Positions 26,773 to 36,900 of a DNA stretch of 64,000 bases are shown one piece after another (the first letter of the stretch is position 1; the number at the start of each line of letters is the position of its first letter). The position numbers were made by a program, and so were the translations under genes. The notes under the pieces are model-generated. The model saw only the letters and a list, made by a program, of their open reading frames with translations. It did not search any database and had not been told where the DNA came from. The stretch covers positions 1-64,000 of the forward strand of contig JARWZZ010000010.1 in the NCBI GenBank assembly GCA_029866125.1. Reading direction: 5' to 3'. The stretch comes from Limnobacter sp. (GTDB lineage: Bacteria > Pseudomonadota > Gammaproteobacteria > Burkholderiales > Burkholderiaceae_B).

Positions 26773-27492
26773 ATGAAGTTGAAGCATCAAAGAGCACTTG
26801 GCCTCCCTGTCAAGCGCGCCTTCAAGCGCAACCACAAGCAAGAAGGTTTTATTCAGGCAGCATTGCTGTTTGGTATTGCCTTGATTACAGCGGTATTGGG
26901 TGGCTATGCTTTAGCCAACCGCACACCGACCAGCCAAACCGACCAAGAGCAAGCCAAGGTGAATGCATCAGTGATCCTGAAGCAGGCCGCTGATTTGCGC
27001 GACGGTGTGCAACGTTACTCTTCGGACAACGGCTCATCCGCAGTGCAAACAGTCATGGACTTCTCCACGGGTACCGATGGTTTGTTCAACGTCACCAACC
27101 GTTATGCAAGCCCACAGGTTATGCCATCCACCGTGTTTGATGGTGGCGCACCTGCGCCCATTACTACCATCAAAACACCCGCGGCTGGGTCAGCAGGCCA
27201 TTGGTATTTTATCAAAACACATTTGGGTAACGGTATTGGTTCAGGCACGGCCGACCCGATGGTGGCTTTGCCGGATATTCGCCAAGATGTGTGTGGCCGT
27301 GTGAACCGTTTGCTGTATGGCTCAGACACCATTCCTACTGTAACAGGCGCGGTTACAACAGTGACTGGCGACACAGTGTTGGACTTGGCAACCAGCGCGG
27401 GTACACCGGTACCTGCTGGTTGGGCGGAGGGCTGTTACCAGCTGGAGACAGGTAGCGAGTATGTCTATTTCAAGGTACTTCAGGAAAACTAA
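26773..27492 (+). CDS. Type IV pilin-like protein
   Basis: 239 residues. A basic N-terminal leader is followed by EGFIQAALLFGIALITAVLGG, a single hydrophobic helix near residues 34-55, and a soluble domain with two Cys (DVCGRVN and EGCYQLE) that could form the pilin disulphide loop. The leader is unusually long and the Glu at +5 of classical type IV pilins is missing, so processing is uncertain. The region after the helix (NASVILKQAADLRDGVQRYS) is typical of PilS-like major or minor pilins. Last gene before a terminator. Confidence 0.7.
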   Translation: MKLKHQRALGLPVKRAFKRNHKQEGFIQAALLFGIALITAVLGGYALANRTPTSQTDQEQAKVNASVILKQAADLRDGVQRYSSDNGSSAVQTVMDFSTGTDGLFNVTNRYASPQVMPSTVFDGGAPAPITTIKTPAAGSAGHWYFIKTHLGNGIGSGTADPMVALPDIRQDVCGRVNRLLYGSDTIPTVTGAVTTVTGDTVLDLATSAGTPVPAGWAEGCYQLETGSEYVYFKVLQEN

Positions 27493-27531
27493 TCAATCCA
27501 AATCAAGCGGCAAACTAGCCCAAACATAGAT

Positions 27532-27572
27532 CAGTCACTTTGTTTATCAAGTGACTGGTTTTTTCTTTTTTT
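27532..27572 (+). terminator. Rho-independent terminator after the pilus assembly genes
   Basis: CAGTCACTT (27532-27540) and AAGTGACTG (27549-27557) form a perfect 9-bp stem followed by two T-runs. It separates the assembly operon from the DUF1800/DUF1501 pair. Confidence 0.92.
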
Positions 27573-27682
27573 AAACAAGCAACACTTTTTATCGAACCAT
27601 CATTGATGGAACTTATTGTGCCGTTTTTGCCACGCATACAAACCAGCAATCATTGATTACTCTCTCGCCTCAAGGGACGCAC

Positions 27683-29041
27683 ATGCAAGCAACCGATATT
27701 TTGTACAAAGAATGCATTGCAGCCAATCGATTTGGACTGGCGGAACGCAGAGTCAGGCGGATTGCCAACTTGGGCGGTGCTGACGTCTGGGTTACCAATC
27801 AACTGCGAAAAAATCCTGCAACCTTAAATTTTCCAACTTTCGACACCACTGGCCCATTGTCCCCCTCTGCCCCTGGCGCGCCAAACCACAACGAAATTCA
27901 CCAGAATAATTTTTTCATCCGTTTGCAGTACCTCAGCAAAAGCACCACACCTGTACTCGACCGTCTTGCCATGTTCTGGGCTAATCACTTCACCGTATCC
28001 GGCACCCTCAATACCGTGCGTCGGTTCATCGTGCCTTTTGAGTTCGAAGCCATTCGCCCCAACCTGACGGGTACTTTCGACAAACTGTGTTTAAGTGCAG
28101 TCACCCATGTGGGTATGTTGGTGTATTTAGGCAACCACGTTTCAACAGGCCCTAATTCAATTGCCGGTAAAAAAAGGCAACAGGGTTTGAATGAAAACCT
28201 GGGCAGAGAAGTGCTGGAGTTGCACACAGTAGGCCGCGAGGGTGGGTATACACAAGCCGATGTTGAAGGTCTGTCCAAGGTATTATCCGGTTGGGGCCTT
28301 GCAAGCAACGACAATACGGTGGCCGAGTTTGTACCCGCCCGTCATGAGCCTGGTCCTTTAACCGTGATGGGTAAAGTTTACCCCGATGTGGGCAAAGACC
28401 AACTGGGTTTGGTCATCAAAGACTTGTCCCAAAGGCGCGCCACTGCAGACTTTATTGCCCTCAAGCTTTGCCGATACATGGTGCGCAACTCTTTGCAGCC
28501 CCAAAACCAAATGGTGCGGGCAGTGGCCGACACATTTTTTCAAACCAAGGGCGATTTGCTGCAGGTGTACAACACCTTATTCAGTCACCCTCAGGCATGG
28601 GAGCCCCTCGAAACACATGCACAAAACGTCAGAACCCCAGATGACTGGGTAGTGGCCATTCACCGCGTGTTCGAATTCGGTGATGTCACCGACCCGCTTA
28701 ACCCAAGTCGTAAGCTGATAAAGCAATATCAACTCAACGGCGTTTTGGGGCAAGAATTTGGCCGTTCGCCCGGCCCCGATGGCTGGTCAAACGACCCCTC
28801 AATCTGGATCACACCGGACACGATGTTCAACAAAGTCAAGTTTGCAACAGCACTTGCCGAATTTGTGACCAACGACTCGGCTGAGGATGCTGAAGGTATT
28901 GCCGACATGCGGTCTAGAATCAGCGCATTCATGCCCAGCCCAGACAGCCTTCCAAGCCGACGTGTAATCAGCCAAGCCAGCTCCAACGAGCAAGCGGCAA
29001 CACTGGCCTTGTTGGCACCTGAGTTTTTAAGGAGGGCATGA
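27683..29041 (+). CDS. DUF1800 family protein
   Basis: 452 residues from ATG 27683, which follows AAGGGA at 27672-27677 (the frame continues to a TTG at 27653). Family-typical stretches are LDRLAMFWANHFTVSG, NENLGREVLELHTVG, YTQADVEGLSKVLSGW and the C-terminal LALLAPEFLRR. Function of the family is unknown. It is almost always encoded directly before a DUF1501 gene, as here (ATGA overlap), and the pair is thought to act in the cell envelope. Confidence 0.88.
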   Translation: MQATDILYKECIAANRFGLAERRVRRIANLGGADVWVTNQLRKNPATLNFPTFDTTGPLSPSAPGAPNHNEIHQNNFFIRLQYLSKSTTPVLDRLAMFWANHFTVSGTLNTVRRFIVPFEFEAIRPNLTGTFDKLCLSAVTHVGMLVYLGNHVSTGPNSIAGKKRQQGLNENLGREVLELHTVGREGGYTQADVEGLSKVLSGWGLASNDNTVAEFVPARHEPGPLTVMGKVYPDVGKDQLGLVIKDLSQRRATADFIALKLCRYMVRNSLQPQNQMVRAVADTFFQTKGDLLQVYNTLFSHPQAWEPLETHAQNVRTPDDWVVAIHRVFEFGDVTDPLNPSRKLIKQYQLNGVLGQEFGRSPGPDGWSNDPSIWITPDTMFNKVKFATALAEFVTNDSAEDAEGIADMRSRISAFMPSPDSLPSRRVISQASSNEQAATLALLAPEFLRRA

Positions 29042-30240
29042 TCATGATGAATCGCAGAAATTTCCTGACAAATTGCGGCATAGGCATTGGCGTGTCACTC
29101 GCAGGTTTACCCTCTTTTGCAAGCGCTGCGTCAGATCCAAACACCCCTTGCTTTGTGTTCATCAACTTAAGGGGCGCAGCCGACGGCGTTGATATGGTGC
29201 GGCCTGTGTTTGACGTGGGCTACCAAAACTTGCGCAGCAAAGCACCCAATTATTTAACCGGTTTGGATTTACCCCAAGCCAGTGGTGGTTTGCCGTTTAA
29301 GTTGAACCCATACCTCAGCAACATCCATGCGCTGTACAACAGTGGCGAAGCGCTTTTATTCCATGCCATGGGTTTGAACTACAGCAAAGCGGCCTCAGGC
29401 ATACGCTCACATTTTGCGTCACAGCAAATGTTAGAAAGTATGAGTGATGCGCCTTACCTTTTAAAAACCGGCTTTATCGGCCGTTTAATGGCCTTGCGCA
29501 ATTACACCGGTGTGGCTGCCAAATCAACCCTTCCTTTGGTGCTGGAAAGCAGCAAAAGGCGGCTTGCTTTAACATGGTCTCCAACCACAGGGGCAATGCC
29601 GACTGAAGACCTTATTCAACGTGTTAAAGCCATGTATGAAGAAGATCGGCAGTTTTTGAGTGCATTGAATCGTGGGTACCAAAATGCCTTGGTTAGTCTG
29701 CCTAAGCCAGAGGCCGAGCTGGACAAAGCCATGAAAAATCTGTTTTCTGCCATCTCGTTTGCCAATGAGAAAAATATCCCATTTATTTCCATCGAGATTG
29801 CCGGCTGGGATGCACACACCGACGAATGGGGGCTGAGCAGTGGCTACACCAACGCCTTAAAGGCGTTAGATTCCACCGTTGCATTGGTGAAGTCCACCTT
29901 GCAGGGCCGCTGGGCCAAATCATGCGTCTTGGTTAATTCCGAGTTTGGTCGCACGGCTGCAATCAATGGCAGTGCGGGGACTGACCATGGCAGCGGCACC
30001 ATCGCCATGCTTTTGGGTGGGGCAGTCCAAGGTGGTCGAGTTGTGACCAAATGGCCGGGCATGCAAGAAAACCAACTTTTCGAAAAACGCGATTTGGCCA
30101 TTACACTGGACGTGCAGCAGTTGCAGGCCAGCGTACTGGAAAAAATGTTTGGCTTAAGCCCGGCAGAGCAAGAGCTTGTGTTTTCCAGAGCCATGTCGAT
30201 TGATCCACTACTAAGTGGCTCTCGCCTATTCAAAGGCTAA
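29038..30240 (+). CDS. DUF1501 family protein with Tat-like signal
   Basis: 400 residues. The N-terminus NRRNFLTNCGIGIGVSLAG is a twin-arginine-like signal ending near ASA. LRGAADGVDMVRP, GLNYSKAASGIRSHFASQQ, EIAGWDAHTDEW and VNSEFGRTAAINGSAGTDHG are family hallmarks, with His/Asp residues recalling the alkaline-phosphatase/sulfatase superfamily. Translationally coupled to the DUF1800 gene. Biochemical role unknown. The pair sits between two pilin-like genes, downstream of a terminator, so it is probably a separate unit. Confidence 0.88.
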   Translation: MIMMNRRNFLTNCGIGIGVSLAGLPSFASAASDPNTPCFVFINLRGAADGVDMVRPVFDVGYQNLRSKAPNYLTGLDLPQASGGLPFKLNPYLSNIHALYNSGEALLFHAMGLNYSKAASGIRSHFASQQMLESMSDAPYLLKTGFIGRLMALRNYTGVAAKSTLPLVLESSKRRLALTWSPTTGAMPTEDLIQRVKAMYEEDRQFLSALNRGYQNALVSLPKPEAELDKAMKNLFSAISFANEKNIPFISIEIAGWDAHTDEWGLSSGYTNALKALDSTVALVKSTLQGRWAKSCVLVNSEFGRTAAINGSAGTDHGSGTIAMLLGGAVQGGRVVTKWPGMQENQLFEKRDLAITLDVQQLQASVLEKMFGLSPAEQELVFSRAMSIDPLLSGSRLFKG

Positions 30241-30360
30241 CCCAAGAGTTAGCCCCTTAGCTAGCTAAACAGGGCGATCCTCACTTCCTTCTCAATGCCG
30301 TTAACCTAGTTAGACACGGAGTATTTCGCGTGTAACTGGGTTTGCCATTGATGAAGAGCC

Positions 30361-30915
30361 ATGATTAAAAGTACCCACAACATCAAACACAAAAAGGTAG
30401 CTGGTTTTATCAGCAGCTACATGCTGTATGGCATTGCGTTGATGGCAATACTGGGTACTGCCTACGGAAAAATTTATCAAGCCAAATCCCAAGCCGTTGT
30501 GGTGCAAGAAGCAATTGAATCGGTTGAGTCGCAGATTATTACCATCTCCTCCCGAATTTCTGAATGCACCGCACAAGAGCCCACTGGCGACCATGGAGTA
30601 CATGGCTACTACCCCCATTACCCAGCACCCAGCCCATCGGGCGCAATAGCCCAATTTTCCACCATGAACTGCCCCAACGGCAGCGTACCTAGGCCAATCT
30701 CAGCCTTTGGTTACATACCCATGGCTCCACCCCAATTTAACCCTTGGATGTATGAAAACTCCGACACCAATGGCGTACAACTGATATTGAGTGCCAAAGT
30801 CCCTGGAGGCGCAGTGACTGAGCTTAGGCGCTTACGCAACCGCTTAAGTCAAAGCTTCGATGTGTCCAACGCAAGTACCGATGATGTGCTAATTATCCGA
30901 TTGGAGAGCATATGA
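30361..30915 (+). CDS. Second pilin-like protein, coupled to the giant fibre gene
   Basis: 184 residues. A short basic leader (~17 residues) precedes AGFISSYMLYGIALMAILG, a single N-terminal helix, and then a charged helix AKSQAVVVQEAIESVESQI. The middle is Pro/Tyr-rich (HGYYPHYPAPSPS) and the tail is acidic/hydrophobic. The layout mirrors the pilin-like protein at 26773. The stop overlaps the start of the 3816-residue gene by ATGA, so the two are probably made in fixed ratio, which suggests a membrane or pilus anchor for the fibre; that is inference. Confidence 0.68.
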   Translation: MIKSTHNIKHKKVAGFISSYMLYGIALMAILGTAYGKIYQAKSQAVVVQEAIESVESQIITISSRISECTAQEPTGDHGVHGYYPHYPAPSPSGAIAQFSTMNCPNGSVPRPISAFGYIPMAPPQFNPWMYENSDTNGVQLILSAKVPGGAVTELRRLRNRLSQSFDVSNASTDDVLIIRLESI

Positions 30916-33900
30916 AAACCCGTGCCAAATTGAATGAGCCTCTAATCAATCCGCTTGATTTGAAGTTGACGGTATTAAACCAAGCGATTCGGAGGGTCAT
31001 CCCCGCCATATTAGGGGGCGCCCTTGCATTCAGCGTCATGGTACCGGCCAACGCGATCACACCCACAGAATCTGGCGCGGTGAATGCCACCATCGATCTG
31101 GTGCGTCAATTCTCACAGCGGGTGTCACTGGCCCAATCGGCTGGCTATCTGGACGAACAGATTAGCGAAGTCAACGGCGCGCCCCGAGCCGCCCGCATGG
31201 CCCCCATCCCCTTGAACTTCGCCCCCGCCGATGTAAGGCCCGTACCCCCCATCACCGGCCTACCGAGGCGCGACGGCGCGGGCCGCCCACTGGGCTACTG
31301 CGCATGGGACAATACATCCTCCACCAACGTCACCGCAGGCGGCACACTGGCCTACCTCGCAGGCAACATTCCCGGCAACACCGACAAACTCTTGTATGCC
31401 GTGATATCGCCGGGACGCGACGGCCGTATCGAAACCAGCTGCGCCGACGTACTGCTGCTGCAACAAACCATCCAAAGCGAACGCGGAGGCGGCCTAGGCG
31501 ACGACCTGGTGTATGCCCGCAGGCCTCTGCAACAATCCAGCCGCACCTTCCGCGCCACCGTAGGCACCCAATCAGGGCTACCGGCCAGCGACAACACCGA
31601 AGGCGATGTACGCCTAGTCATGGACACCAACACCTTATACGCCTACAACGGAGGCACATGGAAACCCATAGGCGGAGACCCCGCAGAGCGGTTTACAGGC
31701 GATGGCAGCGGTAACCTCAGCTACACCGGAGGCAAAGTCACAGTAGCCGACTTTGAAGCCACCACAGGCACCTTCAGCACCAGCCTGACAGTCAACGGCA
31801 CCACCACACTGAACGGCAACACCGCAATCAATGGCGCCTTCACAGCCACCACACTGAGCGGCAGCGCAGCGGGCCTGACCGACCTGAACGCCAACAACAT
31901 TGCCACCGGCACACTGGCAGTGGCCCGAGGAGGCACAGGCCTAGGCGCTGCCCCCGCAGTCAACCAAATATTGATAGGCAATGGCACAGGGTATGACTTA
32001 AGCACAGTGACCGCAGGCACAGGCATAGGCGTCACCAACGCGGGCGGCCTACTCACGATTAGCAACACAGGCCTATTGAGTATCACCAGCCCAATGAGCA
32101 CAGTGAACGTCAGCACCACCGATGGCGTAGTGACACTGGACCTGCCCCAAAGCATAGCCACCACAGCCACACCCACCTTTGGTGGGATGATGCTCAATGG
32201 CGGGTTGATGGGTACTACGGCTAACTTCAGTGGAGTGGTCACAGCAGGCTCAATCAGTGCGCCCAGATTGGATATTTCGACCAGTGCGGGTGTAAGCACT
32301 GCCAATTTGATTATTGGCACCAGCGCAATGCCATTGGTGCAGTCTGGTTTAGGTGGAAATACCGCCGTAGGTATTAGTGCACTGGCAGCAAACACAAGCG
32401 GCTATTCCAACGTGGCTGTCGGAAATAGTGCCTTGTATTCCAACACCTCAGGTTTCGGTAACACTGCAGATGGTTTCCAGGCGCTGTATTCCAACACCAC
32501 GGGTTTCGGTAACACCGCAAATGGTTCCCAGGCGCTGTATTCCAACACCACGGGTGTCGCTAACACTGCAAACGGTTATCAGGCGCTGTATTACAACACC
32601 ACGGGTATAACTAACACCGCAAGCGGTTATCGTGCGCTGTACTTTAACACCAATGGTACCGGTAACACCGCCTTTGGTTATGATGCCATGCGCAACAATA
32701 TTGGTGGTATTAATAATGTATCTGTGGGTAGCGGTGCCCTGAATTCAAATACCTTTGGCTCTTACAACACCGCAGTCGGTTACGACGCCTTGCGCAACAA
32801 TACAGCGAATGACAATAGTGCCTTTGGTTTTAATGCCCTGCGCGCCAACACCACGGGTACCGACAACGTAGCCGTTGGTAAAAATACCTTACTGGTCAAC
32901 ACCGCAGGGAATGAAAACACAGCCTTGGGCGTTGCGTCATTGTACAACGCCACTACAGCAAGCTTCAACACGGCATTGGGTTCACGTGCTTTATACCGCG
33001 CCACAACGGGCGGCTCCAACGTAGCCGTGGGTCAAGACGCAGCCTACAGTGGTACAACCGCTAACAACAACGTCACCATTGGCCGTTCTGCAATGCGCAG
33101 TGTCACCTCTGGTTCTGGCAACGTGGCCTTGGGCACGTCCACCATGCAGAGCATTACCACAGGTAACTCCAACGTGGCCTTGGGCCGCACAGCAGGGCAA
33201 GCCAACGGTGGGTACGGTGGTGCAATTACTGCTACCACCACAGGCAGTAGAAATACATTTATCGGAACATACTCGGGTGCCGAGGGTGTTATGCAAACGG
33301 TCTACTCTACAGCCTTGGGAGCGGACAGCCGAGTATCCACAAATGATACGGTTGTGTTGGGTGCCTTGGGCAGCAACAAAACAGGCACGGTGGTGGACGA
33401 CCAAGTTGTGATTGGCGCAACTGGCCGCAACGACACCTATGCAAACACCAAATTGTTTGTGAACGGTGTAACCAATTTAGCCGGCGACCTGCGCGGCACC
33501 ACAGCCACATTTACCGGTGCGGTCAGTGCACTGCGCTTGAACGTAAGCGACCCCACGGGTGTGATTTATTCCAACCTAGCGATTGGCACCAGTAACCTGG
33601 CGGGTGCACAAAGCGGAGATGGTGCGAATATCGCAATTGGATTTAATGCGCTGCGCGATAACACCACGGGTAGTGGCAACATAGCAATCGGTTATAACTC
33701 GCAACCGTTAACTACCACCGGGTCCCAAAACATATCCTTGGGTGCAAACACCCTAGGGCAAAACACCACAGGTTTCTACAACACGGCAGTGGGCGCAGAT
33801 GCTTTAAGTTCTAACACCACAGGCGGAAATAACACAGCACTGGGCCAAGATGCCCTGCGTGATAACACCACCGGCCCAGACAACACAGCAATTGGCCGCT

Positions 33901-36900
33901 TTGCCATGCGCCAAAACACCACCGGTGGCGACAACGTTGCAGTGGGTATTTATTCCGTGCAAAACAACACCACCGGTTACAGCAACGTGGGCGTGGGCCG
34001 CGCGGCCTTATATAGTAATTCGACCGGTAATGACAACGTGGCCGTTGGCCGCGAAGCCTTGGAAAGCAACACCACCGGTAACAACAACGCGGCGTTTGGA
34101 CGCCAAACCTTGGAAAGCAGCACAACAGGTGTTGGCAATACGGCTTTGGGTGGTTACGCACTGCGCGCTGTAAACGGAAATCTCAACGCAGCCTTGGGCG
34201 CATATGCGTTTGATGGCCTGATCACGGGTGATAACAACCTGGCCTTGGGTGCCGAAGCGGGTAGTCGAGATGACTCACGGACTCTAACTTTTGGTAGCAA
34301 CAACTCGTTTTTAGGTGCGTACTCTGGATCCGCTGCGGGTGCGAACAACCTTAACTATGCCACCGCAATTGGTGCATTTGCTGAAGTAGGCACAGACAAC
34401 ACCGTAGTGCTTGGCCGCACAGGCGACTTTACCGTCATTGGAGCCACCGGCACAGCAGGCGCGGGAATACTGCAGAACAAAAACTTGCAAGTAACCGGTG
34501 ATGTAGGCATTACAGGCAACCTAGCCATAGGTGGCGACTTTGCAGCCACCACATTCAGCGGCACATCAGCTTCATTTACCGGCGCAGTCACGGCTGCGCG
34601 TATTGATGTTTCAACTTCAGCTGGTGGCGTAACCAACCCCAACCTGATTGTAGGTGCCGGCGCAATACCCGGTGCGCAAAGCGGTTTTGGTGCCAATACG
34701 GTATTGGGGATTAACGCGTTGGCAGCCAATACAAGTGGCGATAGCAATTCTGTAGTGGGTTACCAAGCCTTGCGCTTTAATACCATCGGTGAACGCAATG
34801 CAGTACTGGGCTCATCTGCCTTGTACACCAATACCTCCGGTTACTCCAACACCGCAATTGGTAATGAGGCGATGTACTTGAACACCACAGGCGCACGCAA
34901 CGTAGGTATCGGTGAGCGTGCCTTGTACAACAACACATCGGGCTTCTGGAACGTGGCAGTGGGTGAAGATGCACTTTACGGCAACACCGGCGGATACTTC
35001 AACATTGGTATTGGTAACCGCGCTATAGAATCCAACACATTCGGTGAGGCAAACGTTGCCGTTGGTATGGAGATTATGAGGAACAACACCACGGGCGACT
35101 ATAACGTAGCCTTGGGTTACCACGCATTTGATAATAACACCACGGGTAACGACAACGTAGCAATAGGGCAAGACGCATTGTCAGCCAACACCACAGGTAG
35201 TTTTAACACCGCCTTGGGATACAACTCCAACGTCAGTTCAGGCGCATTAAGTTACGCTACTGCAATCGGCGCAGGCAGCCGCGTGGGTACCAGCAACACC
35301 ATCGCCTTGGGCCGCAACAGCACGGCAGACCAAGTTGTAATTGGTACGGACACACGCAGCAACACCACAGCCAACACCAAACTGTATGTAAACGGCATTA
35401 GCCGTTTTAATGGCATGCTGTATGGCACGGACTCTACATATAGTGGCACTGTAACTGCCAATACATTCAGCGGCAGTGGTGCATCACTGACCAACCTGAA
35501 CGCAAGCAACATCACCACCGGTACTTTGGGCGTGGCCCGTGGGGGTACGGGTGTGGATGGTAGCGCAGCGGCCAACGGCGCGTTGTTGATAGGCAATGGC
35601 ACGGGTTACACCTTGGGTACTCTAACTGCCGGTGCGGGTGTGAGTGTGACCAACGGCGCAGGCACCATTACCATCGCCAACACCGGAGTAACCAGCTTTA
35701 ACAGCCGCACTGGGGCAGTCGCTTTGACCCTGGCGGATGTGAATGGAGTCACCAACTTTGGTACAAACAACGTCACGCTCGGCACCAATGCGTTGTCGAC
35801 GGGTAGTACGGGAACAGACAACACGGCATTGGGCTATCAAGCCATGATGAACAATGGTTTGGCAGATAGCAGTATTGCAATCGGAACCCGCGCGCTGATG
35901 CAGTCCAGCATTGCCACCAGCAACAACATTGCCATTGGCCGCGATGCCATGGGTCTCAATTCAGTGGACGGCTCGAATAACATCGCAATTGGTACTCGGA
36001 CCCAGAAAAACCTAACCACAGGTGCAAGCAACACCGCAGTAGGTAACGCAGCCATGTCCGAGTTAACCACCGGTGCCCGTAACGTGTCGATGGGTGGCTC
36101 TTCCTTGGAGTTACTTACAACCGGCATTAGAAACGTGGCGATAGGTAACTTCGCTGGCTCTGGTGTTATAACGGGTGAGAACAACACCTTCTTGGGCTAC
36201 AGCGCCGATGCAGGAGGGCCTGCGCTAACCTACTCCACCGCGTTGGGTGCGTGGTCTAAGGTTGATACGTCTAATACGGTTGTGTTGGGCGGCTTGGGTA
36301 TCAACAAAGCAGCCACCGGGACTGATGACCAAATTGTAATTGGCGCAACCAGCCGCAACGATACCCATGCAAACACCAAATTGTTTGTGAATGGTGTAAC
36401 CAATTTAGCCGACGACCTGCGCGGCACCACAGCCACCTTCACAGGTGCGGTAAACGCACTTAGCTTTACAGGCAATGGCAGTGGCCTAACAAACCTGAAT
36501 GCAGGCAACATAACCACCGGTGTTTTGGGTGTTGCCAATGGCGGCACAGGTGTAGATGGGTCAGCCGCGGCCAACGGCGCGTTGTTGATAGGCAATGGCA
36601 CGGGTTACACACTGGGCACGCTGACAGGCACAGCAGACCAAATCAATGTAACCAACGGTGCGGGCACCATTACGCTTAGCTTGCCGCAAAGTATTGCAAG
36701 CACCAGCACTCCCACGTTTGGTGGAATGACATTGAATGGTGACTTGGCGGGTACCAATGCAACGTTTACAGGGCAGTTTAACGCCAACCAGGTGTTCGCC
36801 AACGGGCAGGAATTGTTGCCCATCACCAAACCCAATATTGATGCTGCACTTACATTCCCAAATCAAAGCACTTATGTAGACCAGCCTAATTTGGCACTGG

